Source: Epidermidibacterium keratini (GTDB lineage: Bacteria; Actinomycetota; Actinomycetes; Mycobacteriales; Antricoccaceae). From it: a DNA stretch of 64,000 nucleotides. Below are positions 8,307 through 17,617 of this stretch, one piece after another; the stretch's first letter is position 1, and every line of letters starts with the position of its first letter. A program made the position numbers and the translations under genes. Under the pieces are notes generated by a model that worked only from the letters and a program-made list of their open reading frames with translations, was not told the origin of the DNA and did no database searches. The stretch covers positions 744,001-808,000 of the forward strand of contig NZ_CP047156.1 in assembly GCF_009834025.1 (NCBI RefSeq), in the 5' to 3' direction.

Positions 8307-9130
8307 GTCTGGACCGTCGACTTGCGATCGACGACGTGCCGCTGGATCACCCGTGCGAGTCGCGCGACGGTTGGAAGCCGTACACGGTGAGCCTGGAGAC
8401 TGCTAGTCAGCTTTCGGCGCTGCCCTCGGCCCGTTCGGTGCGATTTGCTTCGCGTAACCGTCACGGCGAATTCAGCACGCCGGGCGGAAAATGGGGCACT
8501 GCGGGCGCGGCGATCATCATGCTGGTCTCGGACGTAAGCCCGGTAACCGGTGAGCACGAAGGTTTCGGGCAGACGTGGGCGAATATGGCCGCGGTCAAAG
8601 CGCTATTCGGGTCTCGTCAGAAGCCCGTCACGCTTCGTATGACTCCGGCCGTCGACGGCCCGTCTTTCACGACCATGGTCGAGTGCACGGGCGGCGGAGA
8701 CGAGGAAGTCACGCCGGCGTGCTGGCGGTCCACGTTTCTGCTGGAGCGGCTCGACCCGTTCTGGCGCGACGACCTTCCGATCGTTGTCACTGAAGCGTCA
8801 GTGGGCGCGCTGCGCGGCGGGTCGGCCCCCATCGCCGACCCGCAGTTCATGGCCCCTGGCCAAGGTGTCGCTACTCGCGTGCGGATCCGCGACCAGATCA
8901 CCGGTCAGTGGATCCGCTATGAGGGTGATGTCCCTGTCGGGCAGTACGTGCGCATCGAACCGGCTGACGAGACCGCTTTCATCGTCGCCAACCCTCATGC
9001 GTGGGCTGGTGGCGTTGAGGATCTCGCGGGGGTCGAGACCGGTCCGGGCGGGTTCGAGTTGCAGCCAGCCGTGGATTGGACTTCGACTGTCGAGGGCGTG
9101 CGGTTGAACGCGCGGAGGGCATACCTGTGA
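8303..9130 (+). CDS. Distal tail / minor tail protein (Dit-like)
   Basis: A 275-residue protein from GTG 8303, overlapping the tape measure stop. It follows the tape measure directly, the place of the distal tail (Dit) protein that forms the hub of the tail tip. N-terminal strands (DDVPLDHPCESRDGWKPY) and a C-terminal galectin-like, strand-rich half (DQITGQWIRYEGDVPVGQYV) fit Dit architecture. Assignment depends on order and fold pattern. Confidence 0.65.
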   Translation: MSLDRRLAIDDVPLDHPCESRDGWKPYTVSLETASQLSALPSARSVRFASRNRHGEFSTPGGKWGTAGAAIIMLVSDVSPVTGEHEGFGQTWANMAAVKALFGSRQKPVTLRMTPAVDGPSFTTMVECTGGGDEEVTPACWRSTFLLERLDPFWRDDLPIVVTEASVGALRGGSAPIADPQFMAPGQGVATRVRIRDQITGQWIRYEGDVPVGQYVRIEPADETAFIVANPHAWAGGVEDLAGVETGPGGFELQPAVDWTSTVEGVRLNARRAYL

Positions 9131-11844
9131 CCAAACCGCCTCCCCAGCTCGCCGTGCGGCTCGTCGCGCGCACCTTCGAAGGTAAGCGCATCGGGTCCAT
9201 CCCGTCACCGTCGAGCGTCCGCGCTGACCTGCCAGCTTTAGACCTGTCGACCTGCATGGTGTCTTACGCCGCCGACGCCACGCGTAGCAGCCTCATCGAT
9301 CGCGATGGGGCGGTGTGGTGCGTGGAGACGGCGAGCATCGACGGTGTGGAGCTCGGCGAATGGGTAGAGCCTGCCGGTGCTCGGTTCTTCACGATGAATC
9401 GTGGGTGGAACCGCACCGGTGGTATCCGGCTATGGCAGATCGATGGGGTCAGCATCGGGTACGTCCTCGGCGGCGAGATCGTCGGTCGCACCATCGGTAA
9501 AGAGGACAAGGACGGCAACCGCGCCATCGGCACCACGAACGCCGGCGCGCTCATGCGCGCGCTCATCGTCAACGGCAAGGCGCGGCAGAGCGCGAACGGT
9601 CTGCGCTGGTTCGCGCCGCTGGTCATCAACTTCGACGGCAACCGTGATTCAGCCGGTCAGCCGTGGACCACATCGATGCCGATCACGCTCCCGCCGCAGC
9701 GCTCAATAGCCGAGGTACTCGCACAGTTGGTCCGCAACGGTCTGTGCGAGTACGAATGGCAGGGCCTCGAGCTGAGGATCTACCGCGAAGGCACCATGCT
9801 GCGTGACCGGTCAACGGGTCGCAATCCGGTAGTGCTGCGAGATGCCACGAGCACGGACGCGCCCGAGAAGTCGACGTTGGTGGACATGGCCACTGACGTT
9901 GACGTGGTTGGTGATGACGGCAAGAGCTGGACTTTCGCTGGCACGGACCCGGTGGCGCCTTTGGGCCGCATCGTGCGCACTGTTTCGCAAGGGTCGGTGT
10001 CGGTCGACGCGACCGCGCAGCTGTACGCCGACCGGCTCCTCATCCCTGGCGCGAAGCCGCGGACCCAGTACACCCGCGCGTCGTCGAACGCGGCGGGTGG
10101 TCGGCTACCGGTGCTCGACGTGGCCAACGGTGACCGGGTGCTCATCCAGACCGACGAGGGGCGCGAGGCGGTCGATGTTGTCGGCACTTCATTCGGACTG
10201 GAGGCCGACGAGGTTACGTGGCATTGGACTCTTGGGACGCGTCTGGACGGCATCCTGACGAAGATTCAGCGCCGCGCGGATCTCGCGCTGGAAGGGGCTG
10301 GGGTCGCCGGCGGTGACGGTATGCCGCCGCGCCCGCCCGGACCTGACACGTCGACGCCGGCGAAAGTCGGCGCGGTTGTCCGCTCGACCCGCACCTACCT
10401 CGATGTGTCCGGGCGGGTGCGTGGCGCGGTGCAGCTGAGCTGGCCTGCCGTCGTCGAGGACGTCGCTGGCAATGTGATGGAGCGGGTCGGCAGCTACGAG
10501 ATCTTCGGCCGCACGAGTGGTGAGGCGAGTGCGCGGCTCGTCGGCACCGTGCCGGGTGACGTCACCACGATCACGCTCGATGATCTGGAGCCGGCGGCGC
10601 GGTGGGAGTACACCGTGCGCGCCGTGTCTCCGGCTGGGATCGCCGGCGCGCCAAGCGATCTGATCGTCATCGACGTTGAGGACGACACCGAAGCGCCTTA
10701 TTCACCGACTGCGCCGGTGCTGAGCACGTCGGCCGGCACCATCATGGTGCGGTGGGACGGTAAGGGCGTCGGCCCGAACACCGGCGACCCGATCGACATG
10801 CCGCCAGATCTGCGCGCGATCATCGTGCGCGACTACGGCACCAACCCCGACAACCCAACGCCGGCCAGGCTGGGCGCGATCGCCGGCGTCACCGACGGCG
10901 ACTTCGTGCTCGCGCTGCAACGCACCAGCGGCGAGCGGTACTACTTCGACCTGATCGCGGTCGACCACACCGGCAACGAATCCGCCCCATCGGCCAAGTC
11001 CAGCATCGTCGCTCGGAGCGTGGCCGACGATCCGGAGATCGTCAACGCGCTCGGTGCCGCGCTGGTCGCCGACTCGGCGTGGATCGGCGAGCTGACCGCG
11101 GTCGTGGTGACCGTGGACATGCTCAAAGGCAAGCGGGTCGAGGGCGGCACGGTCGCGACCGGCCCGGTGAACACGGCTCGGGTGGAGCTCGCGCCGGGTG
11201 GCATCTACCAGCGTGACGCGCAGAACCGCGCGGTCGGCTCGTGGGAGCCGAACAGCGGCATCCGGATCTTCAACCCCGCCAACGGGCAGCTGCAGACCCA
11301 GCTCAACGGCGAGGGCTACGCGCTGTCGGTGCGGAATCCGTTGTCGGGGAACATGACGCCGGTCTCCAGCATCATCTTCGGCGGCGCGATGGCCACGAAC
11401 GACGCTTTGTTTGTGCCGACGCAGCCGCCGTCGACGGTCAGCATCTGGGGATCACCGCCGAACGAGTCGATCACCTGGGACCACGCCGGCGGCCGCGCGG
11501 TCGTGTGGTGGATGTGTTACGCGACCGCGACGCTGCGTGAGAGCGGCGTCGCGATCCAGCGCATCGACATGGCTTTCCGGCTATATCGGGTATCTGACGG
11601 CGCTCTCTACTGGGACAGCTCGCAAGAAGCCAGCGGCGGCGGGATGTTGACGATGTTCGGCCAGCCCGAGCCCCTCAACAGCGACGACGCCACGTTCAGC
11701 GGCTCGATGATGTATCCGTTCACGCTGCCGCCAGACCGCTACCGGTGGGTGCCGATCTTCCGCTGCACGTCCGGTATGGGTCCGAGCGGCGCGCTCGCGC
11801 GCGCCTATATCCGCCGGCGCTCAGCAGCGATCGGCCAATGGTGA
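9127..11844 (+). CDS. Baseplate / minor tail protein with fibronectin III domains
   Basis: The product has 905 residues from GTG 9127, which overlaps the Dit stop. Upstream in-frame codons lie in the previous gene and are ignored. The N-terminal 350 residues resemble the Gp37-like tail proteins of actinophages (strand-rich, with a FAPLVINFDGNRDSAG segment). Residues about 415-620 hold two fibronectin type III-like modules with the usual W and Y spacing (WEYTVRAVSPAGIAGAPSDL, then YYFDLIAVDHTGNESAPS). The C-terminal part is strand-rich and may contact the fibres. It probably forms the tail tip hub. Confidence 0.72.
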   Translation: MTKPPPQLAVRLVARTFEGKRIGSIPSPSSVRADLPALDLSTCMVSYAADATRSSLIDRDGAVWCVETASIDGVELGEWVEPAGARFFTMNRGWNRTGGIRLWQIDGVSIGYVLGGEIVGRTIGKEDKDGNRAIGTTNAGALMRALIVNGKARQSANGLRWFAPLVINFDGNRDSAGQPWTTSMPITLPPQRSIAEVLAQLVRNGLCEYEWQGLELRIYREGTMLRDRSTGRNPVVLRDATSTDAPEKSTLVDMATDVDVVGDDGKSWTFAGTDPVAPLGRIVRTVSQGSVSVDATAQLYADRLLIPGAKPRTQYTRASSNAAGGRLPVLDVANGDRVLIQTDEGREAVDVVGTSFGLEADEVTWHWTLGTRLDGILTKIQRRADLALEGAGVAGGDGMPPRPPGPDTSTPAKVGAVVRSTRTYLDVSGRVRGAVQLSWPAVVEDVAGNVMERVGSYEIFGRTSGEASARLVGTVPGDVTTITLDDLEPAARWEYTVRAVSPAGIAGAPSDLIVIDVEDDTEAPYSPTAPVLSTSAGTIMVRWDGKGVGPNTGDPIDMPPDLRAIIVRDYGTNPDNPTPARLGAIAGVTDGDFVLALQRTSGERYYFDLIAVDHTGNESAPSAKSSIVARSVADDPEIVNALGAALVADSAWIGELTAVVVTVDMLKGKRVEGGTVATGPVNTARVELAPGGIYQRDAQNRAVGSWEPNSGIRIFNPANGQLQTQLNGEGYALSVRNPLSGNMTPVSSIIFGGAMATNDALFVPTQPPSTVSIWGSPPNESITWDHAGGRAVVWWMCYATATLRESGVAIQRIDMAFRLYRVSDGALYWDSSQEASGGGMLTMFGQPEPLNSDDATFSGSMMYPFTLPPDRYRWVPIFRCTSGMGPSGALARAYIRRRSAAIGQW

Positions 11845-11855
11845 TGGGAGGACTC

Positions 11856-12152
11856 ATGGCGACATACCAGACCGACACCGACATCGTGATGCGCGAGGTC
11901 ACCGGTATCGACGCGAGCGAGAGCTTGACCGTGGACATGCTCGACGGTCTCGACCTCGGCGGCGGCGCACTCATGTGGCCTGGCACGCAGCACGTCGAGA
12001 TCACCGTCGGCGCGCCGGCCAGCGTGTACCTGCCCGCCGGAACCCCCGCACGCTACGTCGCCGAGATCGACGGGCAGCGCTCGCGAGTCTTCACCGTGCC
12101 GGCAGGCGATGACCCGATCGGCATCGACGAGCTGTTGGCGGCTGGGCAGTGA
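11856..12152 (+). CDS. Small tail-fibre-associated protein, copy 1
   Basis: A 98-residue protein from ATG 11856, behind a GGGAGG ribosome binding site. The frame opens further upstream, but that part lies in the previous gene. It ends in a strand-rich module (ARYVAEIDGQRSRVFTVPAG, then DDPIGIDEL). The next gene encodes a protein with the same C-terminal module, so the two are paralogues. They lie between the baseplate and fibre genes and may be fibre adaptors. No known family is recognised. Confidence 0.6.
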   Translation: MATYQTDTDIVMREVTGIDASESLTVDMLDGLDLGGGALMWPGTQHVEITVGAPASVYLPAGTPARYVAEIDGQRSRVFTVPAGDDPIGIDELLAAGQ

Positions 12153-12466
12153 TCATCACGAGCGGCACGGTGACGCGCCGCGAGATCCGCATCGACCGGA
12201 TCACCCACGACGACGCGCCCGCGACCGATGTCGCCGAGGTCGCGATCGACGCGCTCGATGTGATCCACGAGACCACCACGACCGCGACCTACGGCGACGG
12301 CACCATCACCGTGCCGGTCGGCCCCCGCGGCGCCGGCGTCGCGCTTCCGGCCGGCACCGCCGCCCGCTACCGCATCCGCGGCCTGCCCGGCGGGCCGCGC
12401 ATCGTCACCATTCCCGCCGGCACAGACCCGATCGGCATCGACGAGCTCCCGGAGGCGCCCGCATGA
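12149..12466 (+). CDS. Small tail-fibre-associated protein, copy 2
   Basis: A 105-residue protein from GTG 12149, overlapping the stop of copy 1. Its C-terminal 40 residues (AARYRIRGLPGGPRIVTIPA, then GTDPIGIDEL) match copy 1 closely, while the N-terminal halves differ more. This suggests an old tandem duplication. The stop overlaps the start of the collagen-like fibre gene (ATGA), so the three are translationally linked. Confidence 0.6.
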   Translation: MIITSGTVTRREIRIDRITHDDAPATDVAEVAIDALDVIHETTTTATYGDGTITVPVGPRGAGVALPAGTAARYRIRGLPGGPRIVTIPAGTDPIGIDELPEAPA

Positions 12467-13845
12467 GCACGATGACCCTCGCGCCCGCGGTGACCACCCG
12501 CCGCGTGTACGGCCGCGCCCTAGAGCTCGACGGCACCCCCGCCCTCGGTGTGGTCGAGTTTTTCGCGACCGTCACCCAGACCGACGCTGCCGACAACGTG
12601 ACCGTCGTCGACGGCGCCATCACGACCCCGGTCGACCCCAACACCGGCGACTGGTCGATCGTCGTACCGGTCACCGACGAACCCGACCTGGCACCGGGTA
12701 TCGGCGCCTTCGCGGTGCGGCTGCCCGGCGCTCGCAGCGTCCGCACCATCGCCGTGCCGACGCCCGCTGGCAGCGACACCGGCGACCTGGCGTACACCAA
12801 GGCCGAGGACGCGGTAATCGTGCCGGCGGCGATGATCGGGATCGCGCTGACCGGCATCACGATGGGCCGCGTCACCACGCTGCCGCCCGGCTCGCTGGGC
12901 ACCGCTCGCCTTGTCGGCGGCGCACCCGAGCCCGAGCTGGAGATCGGCATCCCGCAGGGACCGAAGGGTGACCGGCCGGTCGTCACGGTCGGCACCGTCA
13001 CCACCGGCGCGCCCGGCTCGTCCGCACAGATCACGTGGAGCGGTGTCGGCAGCGTCGCCGCACCCTACGTGCTCAATTTCGTGATCCCTCGCGGCGATGT
13101 CGGACTACAGGGTCCGCAGCCGCAGATGCGCGCCGGCGACGTCACCAAGATCGCGGCCGGCGGCACCCCTACCGTCACCATCACCGGCGACGGCACCCCG
13201 GCCAGCCCGTACAGCGTCAACCTCGGACTGGTCACCGGCGACAAGGGCGCCCCGGGCGATAAAGGTGACGCGGGCGGGATCGACCTCGCCAACAGCACCG
13301 GCGTACTGCCCCTAAGCAAGGGCGGCACCGGCAGCACCACCGCAGCCGCCGCACGCACCGCCCTCGGCGTCCAGCCGAAGTACGGCTACTACCGCAGCTA
13401 CCAGAGCTCATTCAGCGGCTCGCCGCGCCTCGCCGCGTTCGTGCGGCAGACGAGCGGCGCCGCGCCGGCAGCATCCGATGCCGTCTACGCCACCCCCGCC
13501 GCACCCAACTCGAAGGCCGGCGCGATCACCATCAGCGAAGCAGGTCTCTACGTCGTGACCGCCGCGTGGAAAGCCGGCGGCGACCTCGGCGCTGGCGGAT
13601 TCGCCAACATCGGCGTCGCGACGCAAGCTGCTGTCGATACGGCGGCCGGTGGATCCCGCGCCGTCTATCCAAGCGAGTCCTCGATGTACACCATCGGCAC
13701 CCGTTCCTCAGACGGCATCTTCGCATCGGCCGCCCTCGCCGGCGTATACCTCGCCGCTGGTGCCGTCCTCGAATTCCCAACCCATAACGGGTCCGGGACC
13801 GCCCGGACCCTCGAAGTGCTCGTCTCGATCGCGAAGGTCGGCTAA
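12463..13845 (+). CDS. Minor tail protein with collagen-like repeats (fibre)
   Basis: Starting at ATG 12463 (ATGA overlap) the product has 460 residues. An N-terminal strand-rich domain (about 1-115) probably docks to the baseplate. The middle has two short collagen-like stretches of G-x-y triplets (GIPQGPKGDRP; GDKGAPGDKGDAGG) that would form trimeric stalks. The C-terminal 145 residues look like a jelly-roll tip (ISEAGLYVVTAAWKAGGD), perhaps C1q-like, for receptor binding. The domain calls are pattern-based. Confidence 0.7.
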   Translation: MSTMTLAPAVTTRRVYGRALELDGTPALGVVEFFATVTQTDAADNVTVVDGAITTPVDPNTGDWSIVVPVTDEPDLAPGIGAFAVRLPGARSVRTIAVPTPAGSDTGDLAYTKAEDAVIVPAAMIGIALTGITMGRVTTLPPGSLGTARLVGGAPEPELEIGIPQGPKGDRPVVTVGTVTTGAPGSSAQITWSGVGSVAAPYVLNFVIPRGDVGLQGPQPQMRAGDVTKIAAGGTPTVTITGDGTPASPYSVNLGLVTGDKGAPGDKGDAGGIDLANSTGVLPLSKGGTGSTTAAAARTALGVQPKYGYYRSYQSSFSGSPRLAAFVRQTSGAAPAASDAVYATPAAPNSKAGAITISEAGLYVVTAAWKAGGDLGAGGFANIGVATQAAVDTAAGGSRAVYPSESSMYTIGTRSSDGIFASAALAGVYLAAGAVLEFPTHNGSGTARTLEVLVSIAKVG

Positions 13846-13848
13846 GCC

Positions 13849-15780
13849 ATGACTGCACCCAGCACCGCCGCTCTGCCATCGACCGTCCGTCACGTGAGCA
13901 TCGTGTGCGACAAGATCGTCGCGCTCACAGGCAATCTGGGCGACACCGACACGCAGGCAGACGGCGCCCCCCTCACCCTCGACGTCGAGTTCCATGCCCC
14001 GCCGGCGTGGGAACGATACCCTGGCGCCGGCCTGGTACTGCTCGACTCGCCCGTGCGCGCTCGCGTCACCGACGGCGTACTCGTCGACCTGCACGGCAAG
14101 CCAGGCGTCGGGCTCATCGCTCCCCGCGAGGGCTGGACGTGGACCGTCAAGCTCCTGCAAGGCCGCCGAGTGCGAGCCGAGTTCCCGATCCTCGTCGCTG
14201 CCGAGCCTGCGACGCAGCGCCTCGACGAGATCATGCAGGCCAGCGCCCTCACCGGTACTCCGATGGTGCAAGGCGACCCCGGCCTGCCCGCTCGTCTGGT
14301 GCAGGGCTCGACCTCGACGCTGCCGGCGGAAGCGGACGCGACCTCGACCCTCACCGAGCTCGGCGACGCGCAGTACCGCCTGGATCTCGCGATCCCGCGC
14401 GGCGAGCCCGGCGCACCTGGCGGCACGGACGCGGCCACCGCCGGGTGGGTAAAGACCGGCACGCAGACGCGCGCCGCGCTCGATCAGGCTTACCGCCGCG
14501 GGTACTCGGTCAAGGAGTACGGCGCGATCGGCAACGGCACGACCGACGACACCGCCGCGATCCAGGCGGCAGCGAACGCCGCGCTCGCCGCCGGCAGCGA
14601 CGCGACGCTGTACTTTCCCGAAGGCACCTACCGCACCAGCGGCACCATCCAGATCAAGTGCGCCGTCGACGGACGCGCGGCCACGATCGCCTACTACGGC
14701 ACCGGGACCGCGGTGCTCGTCGGCGACGAGTCGAATGCGGTCGTGGCCCGTAAGGAGATCTGGCTCCCGCGCATCGTCAACCGCACCAACCTCGCCGCCA
14801 AGCGTTTCGACGGCGCGTCGATCGGCGTGCGGCTGGTCAACCTCAACACGTGCCAGGTCGGGTTCGACTTCATCCAGGCCTTCGAGGAAGGCATGGTGTG
14901 CGAGGGTCGCGGGCAGGGCTGGGTGCATAACACGGTGCATCTCGGGTCGCTGTGGGGAAACCACCGCAACCTCGTGCTGCGACCGAGCGCGCACGAGAAC
15001 TATCCCGGCTGGGTCCAGTCCAACCTTTTCCTGAACGGCCGACTGTCGCTCAGCGACACGTGGGGTGCTGTCGACGACCCGAACGCCGGGCAGATCGTCA
15101 TGCTCAACGGCCCGTCCGGTGAAGCCGGACCCGGCGCGAACACGTGGATCGGGACCTCGATCGAGGGCGCGCAGTACGAGCGGTACCGCATCGCGTTCGC
15201 TGGCCGGTTCAACCAACTGATCAATCTGCGGTGGGAGAACCAGGGCCCGAACCCGATGCGGATCCACTACGGCCCGCAGTCGTACTTCAACTGGATCACT
15301 GGCGGGTACGGGCTAGTCACCGCGGTCGAGGTATTCGACTCGCTCAGCGGCGGGAACAGGATCGTCCCGGCAGAAGCGCCGGTCGAGGCGCGGTCCTACG
15401 CCGTGAACGCGTTGACCGTCGCGTCAGCGACCGCGACGCCGGTGGTCTGGTCGGGATTCAACGGGTACCGCGCCGAACAGGACGCGGCCGGCACGATCAC
15501 CCCGCGGCCTGGCCGGTGGCAGATCAACGCGACCGTCGCGGCTCAGTTCAGCCACGCGACCGGCTTCGTGGAGATCCGCATCGTCAAGAACGACGGCACG
15601 CTGCTGGGCGTGGAGCGGTACCCGCTCATGTCCACCCAGATGCGCACCTTGCAAGTCAGCGCTCGCGAGACGTTCGCGCCCGGGCAGTCTTTCCGCGTCG
15701 AGGTCTACCACACCAACAACGGCACGATGACGACCTCACCCACCGGCCGCTACTCACGCTTGCAGCTGGAGCTGCTCTAA
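13849..15780 (+). CDS. Tail spike with pectate-lyase-like beta-helix
   Basis: A 643-residue protein from ATG 13849. The N-terminal domain (1-120) resembles that of the preceding fibre (G-x-P, then VEF strand, then DG turn). Near residue 220 the motif VKEYGAIGNGTTDDTAAIQ is the signature start of pectate_lyase_3 / GH28-type right-handed beta-helices used in phage spikes. The C-terminal 120 residues form a strand-rich tip (RPGRWQINATVAAQF) similar in pattern to the tip of the fibre above. It likely binds or cuts a cell-envelope glycan. A 9-bp hairpin follows the stop. Confidence 0.8.
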   Translation: MTAPSTAALPSTVRHVSIVCDKIVALTGNLGDTDTQADGAPLTLDVEFHAPPAWERYPGAGLVLLDSPVRARVTDGVLVDLHGKPGVGLIAPREGWTWTVKLLQGRRVRAEFPILVAAEPATQRLDEIMQASALTGTPMVQGDPGLPARLVQGSTSTLPAEADATSTLTELGDAQYRLDLAIPRGEPGAPGGTDAATAGWVKTGTQTRAALDQAYRRGYSVKEYGAIGNGTTDDTAAIQAAANAALAAGSDATLYFPEGTYRTSGTIQIKCAVDGRAATIAYYGTGTAVLVGDESNAVVARKEIWLPRIVNRTNLAAKRFDGASIGVRLVNLNTCQVGFDFIQAFEEGMVCEGRGQGWVHNTVHLGSLWGNHRNLVLRPSAHENYPGWVQSNLFLNGRLSLSDTWGAVDDPNAGQIVMLNGPSGEAGPGANTWIGTSIEGAQYERYRIAFAGRFNQLINLRWENQGPNPMRIHYGPQSYFNWITGGYGLVTAVEVFDSLSGGNRIVPAEAPVEARSYAVNALTVASATATPVVWSGFNGYRAEQDAAGTITPRPGRWQINATVAAQFSHATGFVEIRIVKNDGTLLGVERYPLMSTQMRTLQVSARETFAPGQSFRVEVYHTNNGTMTTSPTGRYSRLQLELL

Positions 15781-15796
15781 CCGCCCACTCCCCGAC

Positions 15797-15820
15797 GAGC
15801 CCCGCCGACGTGCGGGGCTC
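15797..15820 (+). terminator. Hairpin between spike and endolysin genes
   Basis: A perfect 9-bp stem (GAGCCCCGC / GCGGGGCTC) with a CGACGT loop lies 17 bases after the spike stop. It is followed by a weakly T-containing stretch. It may separate tail and lysis transcripts or act as a processing hairpin. Confidence 0.55.
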
Positions 15821-15846
15821 TACTCATTCCGCTTTTGGAGGCACGC

Positions 15847-16827
15847 ATGAGCGCTCCGCTCGCTTTCGACCCGCGCACCGCGGGATGGTCCTGGAAAGAG
15901 TGGGGCCTGGACCCGCTCGACCCGGCGACGATCGCCGAGATAGACGCGATCCCGCTCGGCGCCGATCTGGAGGACTACGACCCCGCCAAGGACCCGGTGC
16001 GGTCCGGGAAGATCCGCACGCTCACCGCGCCGTCGCCGATGCTGCGCGTCCCCGACCAACTGGCGCGGTTCGGCGTGCCGTTCGGCGTGGTGGACAAGTG
16101 GGGCTCACGCGGCTATCTACCGCTGACGGGCCGCGGCGGACTCATCAACCACTGGATCGTCTCGCCGCTGAGGTTCCCGGCGCGGCGCGCGTCGCTCGCG
16201 CTCATCATCAACGGCCACTCCAAACTCGCGGGGCCGTTGGCGAATCTGTACATGGATGTCGACGGGTACGTGATGCTCGTCGCGGCGCTCAGTGCGAACC
16301 ACGGCGGCATCGGGTCCTACCTCGGCGTCTCTGAGAATCCCAACTGGATCGGGATCGAGTGTGAGGGGGGTCCGACCCTCACTGACGCGCAGCTCGCGAT
16401 GCTGCCGCGCGTCAATGCGGCTGTCGCGGCCGCGCTCGGCAAAGACGCATCGCGCTGGTGCATCGCGCACAGCGAGTACGCCCCGAAACGGAAAGTCGAC
16501 ATCGGTGGATACATGCCGCCGATCCGGAGCAAGGCCGCCGCGCTCATCGCCGGTGGCGGATTACGAGAGGACGACGACATGACACCAGAGCAGGACAAGA
16601 TGCTGCGCGAAGTACACGGGGTGCTTTTCAGCGGCCCGCCCAACGCCGGCGGGACGCCCCGCGCGCTCACCATCGCGGGGAAGATCGACACGCTTACCGA
16701 CCTCGCCCAGGAGCAGCGCGGCGTGACGTGGGCCGGCACTCCCGGCACGCCAGTCACCCACACGCTCGGCGGCAAGCTCAACGCGATCGCGAAGAAGCTC
16801 GGCGTCGACTTCGCCAAGGGGGAGTAG
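15847..16827 (+). CDS. Endolysin, N-acetylmuramoyl-L-alanine amidase type
   Basis: A 326-residue protein from ATG 15847, with a TTTTGGAGG ribosome binding site. The central part has amidase_2-like features: NHWIVSPLRF, a LIINGH strand, NHGGIGSYLG, and HSEYAPKRKVDIGGY near residue 208, where the H and K-x-D act in zinc binding and catalysis. The N-terminal 100 residues resemble those of other actinophage lysins. The C-terminal 100 residues may bind the wall. It would cut the sugar-peptide bond of peptidoglycan at lysis. The stop overlaps the holin start. Confidence 0.8.
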   Translation: MSAPLAFDPRTAGWSWKEWGLDPLDPATIAEIDAIPLGADLEDYDPAKDPVRSGKIRTLTAPSPMLRVPDQLARFGVPFGVVDKWGSRGYLPLTGRGGLINHWIVSPLRFPARRASLALIINGHSKLAGPLANLYMDVDGYVMLVAALSANHGGIGSYLGVSENPNWIGIECEGGPTLTDAQLAMLPRVNAAVAAALGKDASRWCIAHSEYAPKRKVDIGGYMPPIRSKAAALIAGGGLREDDDMTPEQDKMLREVHGVLFSGPPNAGGTPRALTIAGKIDTLTDLAQEQRGVTWAGTPGTPVTHTLGGKLNAIAKKLGVDFAKGE

Positions 16828-17144
16828 TGACCCGCAGCAAAGAGCCGGTCCTCATCATCAGCGCCGTCCTCGTCGCGCTCACGCTGCTTTTCGGCGGCAT
16901 GGGCGTCGGCGGGCTCGGCGCCGACAACCCCACGGTGGCGCTGATCGGGGCGTGGGGCACGCTCGCCACGTCGGCCGCGACCGCAGGCATGGGCGCGTAC
17001 CTGCGCGGCCTGGTGACGCCGACGAGCAGCATCGCCGCCGAGACCATCCCCACCACCGGCGAGACGGTCGCAGGCGAGGCGTCCGCACTGCCGGCCGGCA
17101 CACCGGTCGACGTGGTGCCGAGCGAGCAGACCCCGGAGGGCTAA
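16827..17144 (+). CDS. Holin
   Basis: A 105-residue protein from GTG 16827, overlapping the endolysin stop. It has two predicted membrane segments (about residues 9-28 and 37-57, rich in A, G, L, V) and a hydrophilic, threonine/alanine-rich tail. Size, topology and position right after the endolysin fit a class II holin that opens the membrane at lysis. It is identified by topology only. Confidence 0.75.
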   Translation: MTRSKEPVLIISAVLVALTLLFGGMGVGGLGADNPTVALIGAWGTLATSAATAGMGAYLRGLVTPTSSIAAETIPTTGETVAGEASALPAGTPVDVVPSEQTPEG

Positions 17145-17173
17145 CACCTCCCTGCCCCCAGGGAGGACCGCTT

Positions 17174-17617
17174 GTGAGCCCGGAGGTATGGACTTTTCTC
17201 GGCGTGCTCGTGACGGCGCTCACGGCTGTTCTCGTTGCCTATTGGCAGTACGGACGCAAGCAGAAGGAGGCCGCGGCCGCCGCTGTACCTGCGGAGCCGG
17301 TTGCAGCGCCGGATTGGGCGCGGGACTACGTGACGAGTTTGCTGACTCAGATCGAGACGCTGAGTAGTTGGAGGGATGAGCTGCAGCAGGAGCGTGACGA
17401 GTTGATGGAGGTGCACATGGATCTGCGGATAGAGTTTGAGCGGTTCCGCGCTGAATCACGCGGACAGATCGAGTCGTTGCGCCGCGAGTTCGAGGTATAC
17501 CGGCAGCTGTCGGAGTCGAAGGTGCGGACTTTGGAGCGCGAGGTGGCGCGGCTGGAGGCTGAGAACCATCAGCTTCACAGCGAGATCGCTGAGCTGCGTG
17601 GAGTCGGCCGTGAATAG
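17174..17617 (+). CDS. Membrane-anchored coiled-coil protein (lysis cassette)
   Basis: A 147-residue protein from GTG 17174 with an AGGGAGG ribosome binding site 7 bases upstream. One N-terminal membrane segment (about 5-24) is followed by an alanine linker and a long coiled coil (about 50-145, heptad-like L/E/R pattern). This is the layout of spanin-like or holin-accessory proteins of actinophages. A second holin-like role is possible. It lies between the holin and another membrane coiled-coil gene. Confidence 0.6.
   Translation: MSPEVWTFLGVLVTALTAVLVAYWQYGRKQKEAAAAAVPAEPVAAPDWARDYVTSLLTQIETLSSWRDELQQERDELMEVHMDLRIEFERFRAESRGQIESLRREFEVYRQLSESKVRTLEREVARLEAENHQLHSEIAELRGVGRE

Noticed and set aside
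12109-12462. N-terminal extension of the collagen-like fibre gene
   Set aside because: The upstream codons lie inside the two small tail genes and read an Arg/His-rich sequence; the ATG at 12463 overlaps the previous stop, as do its neighbours.
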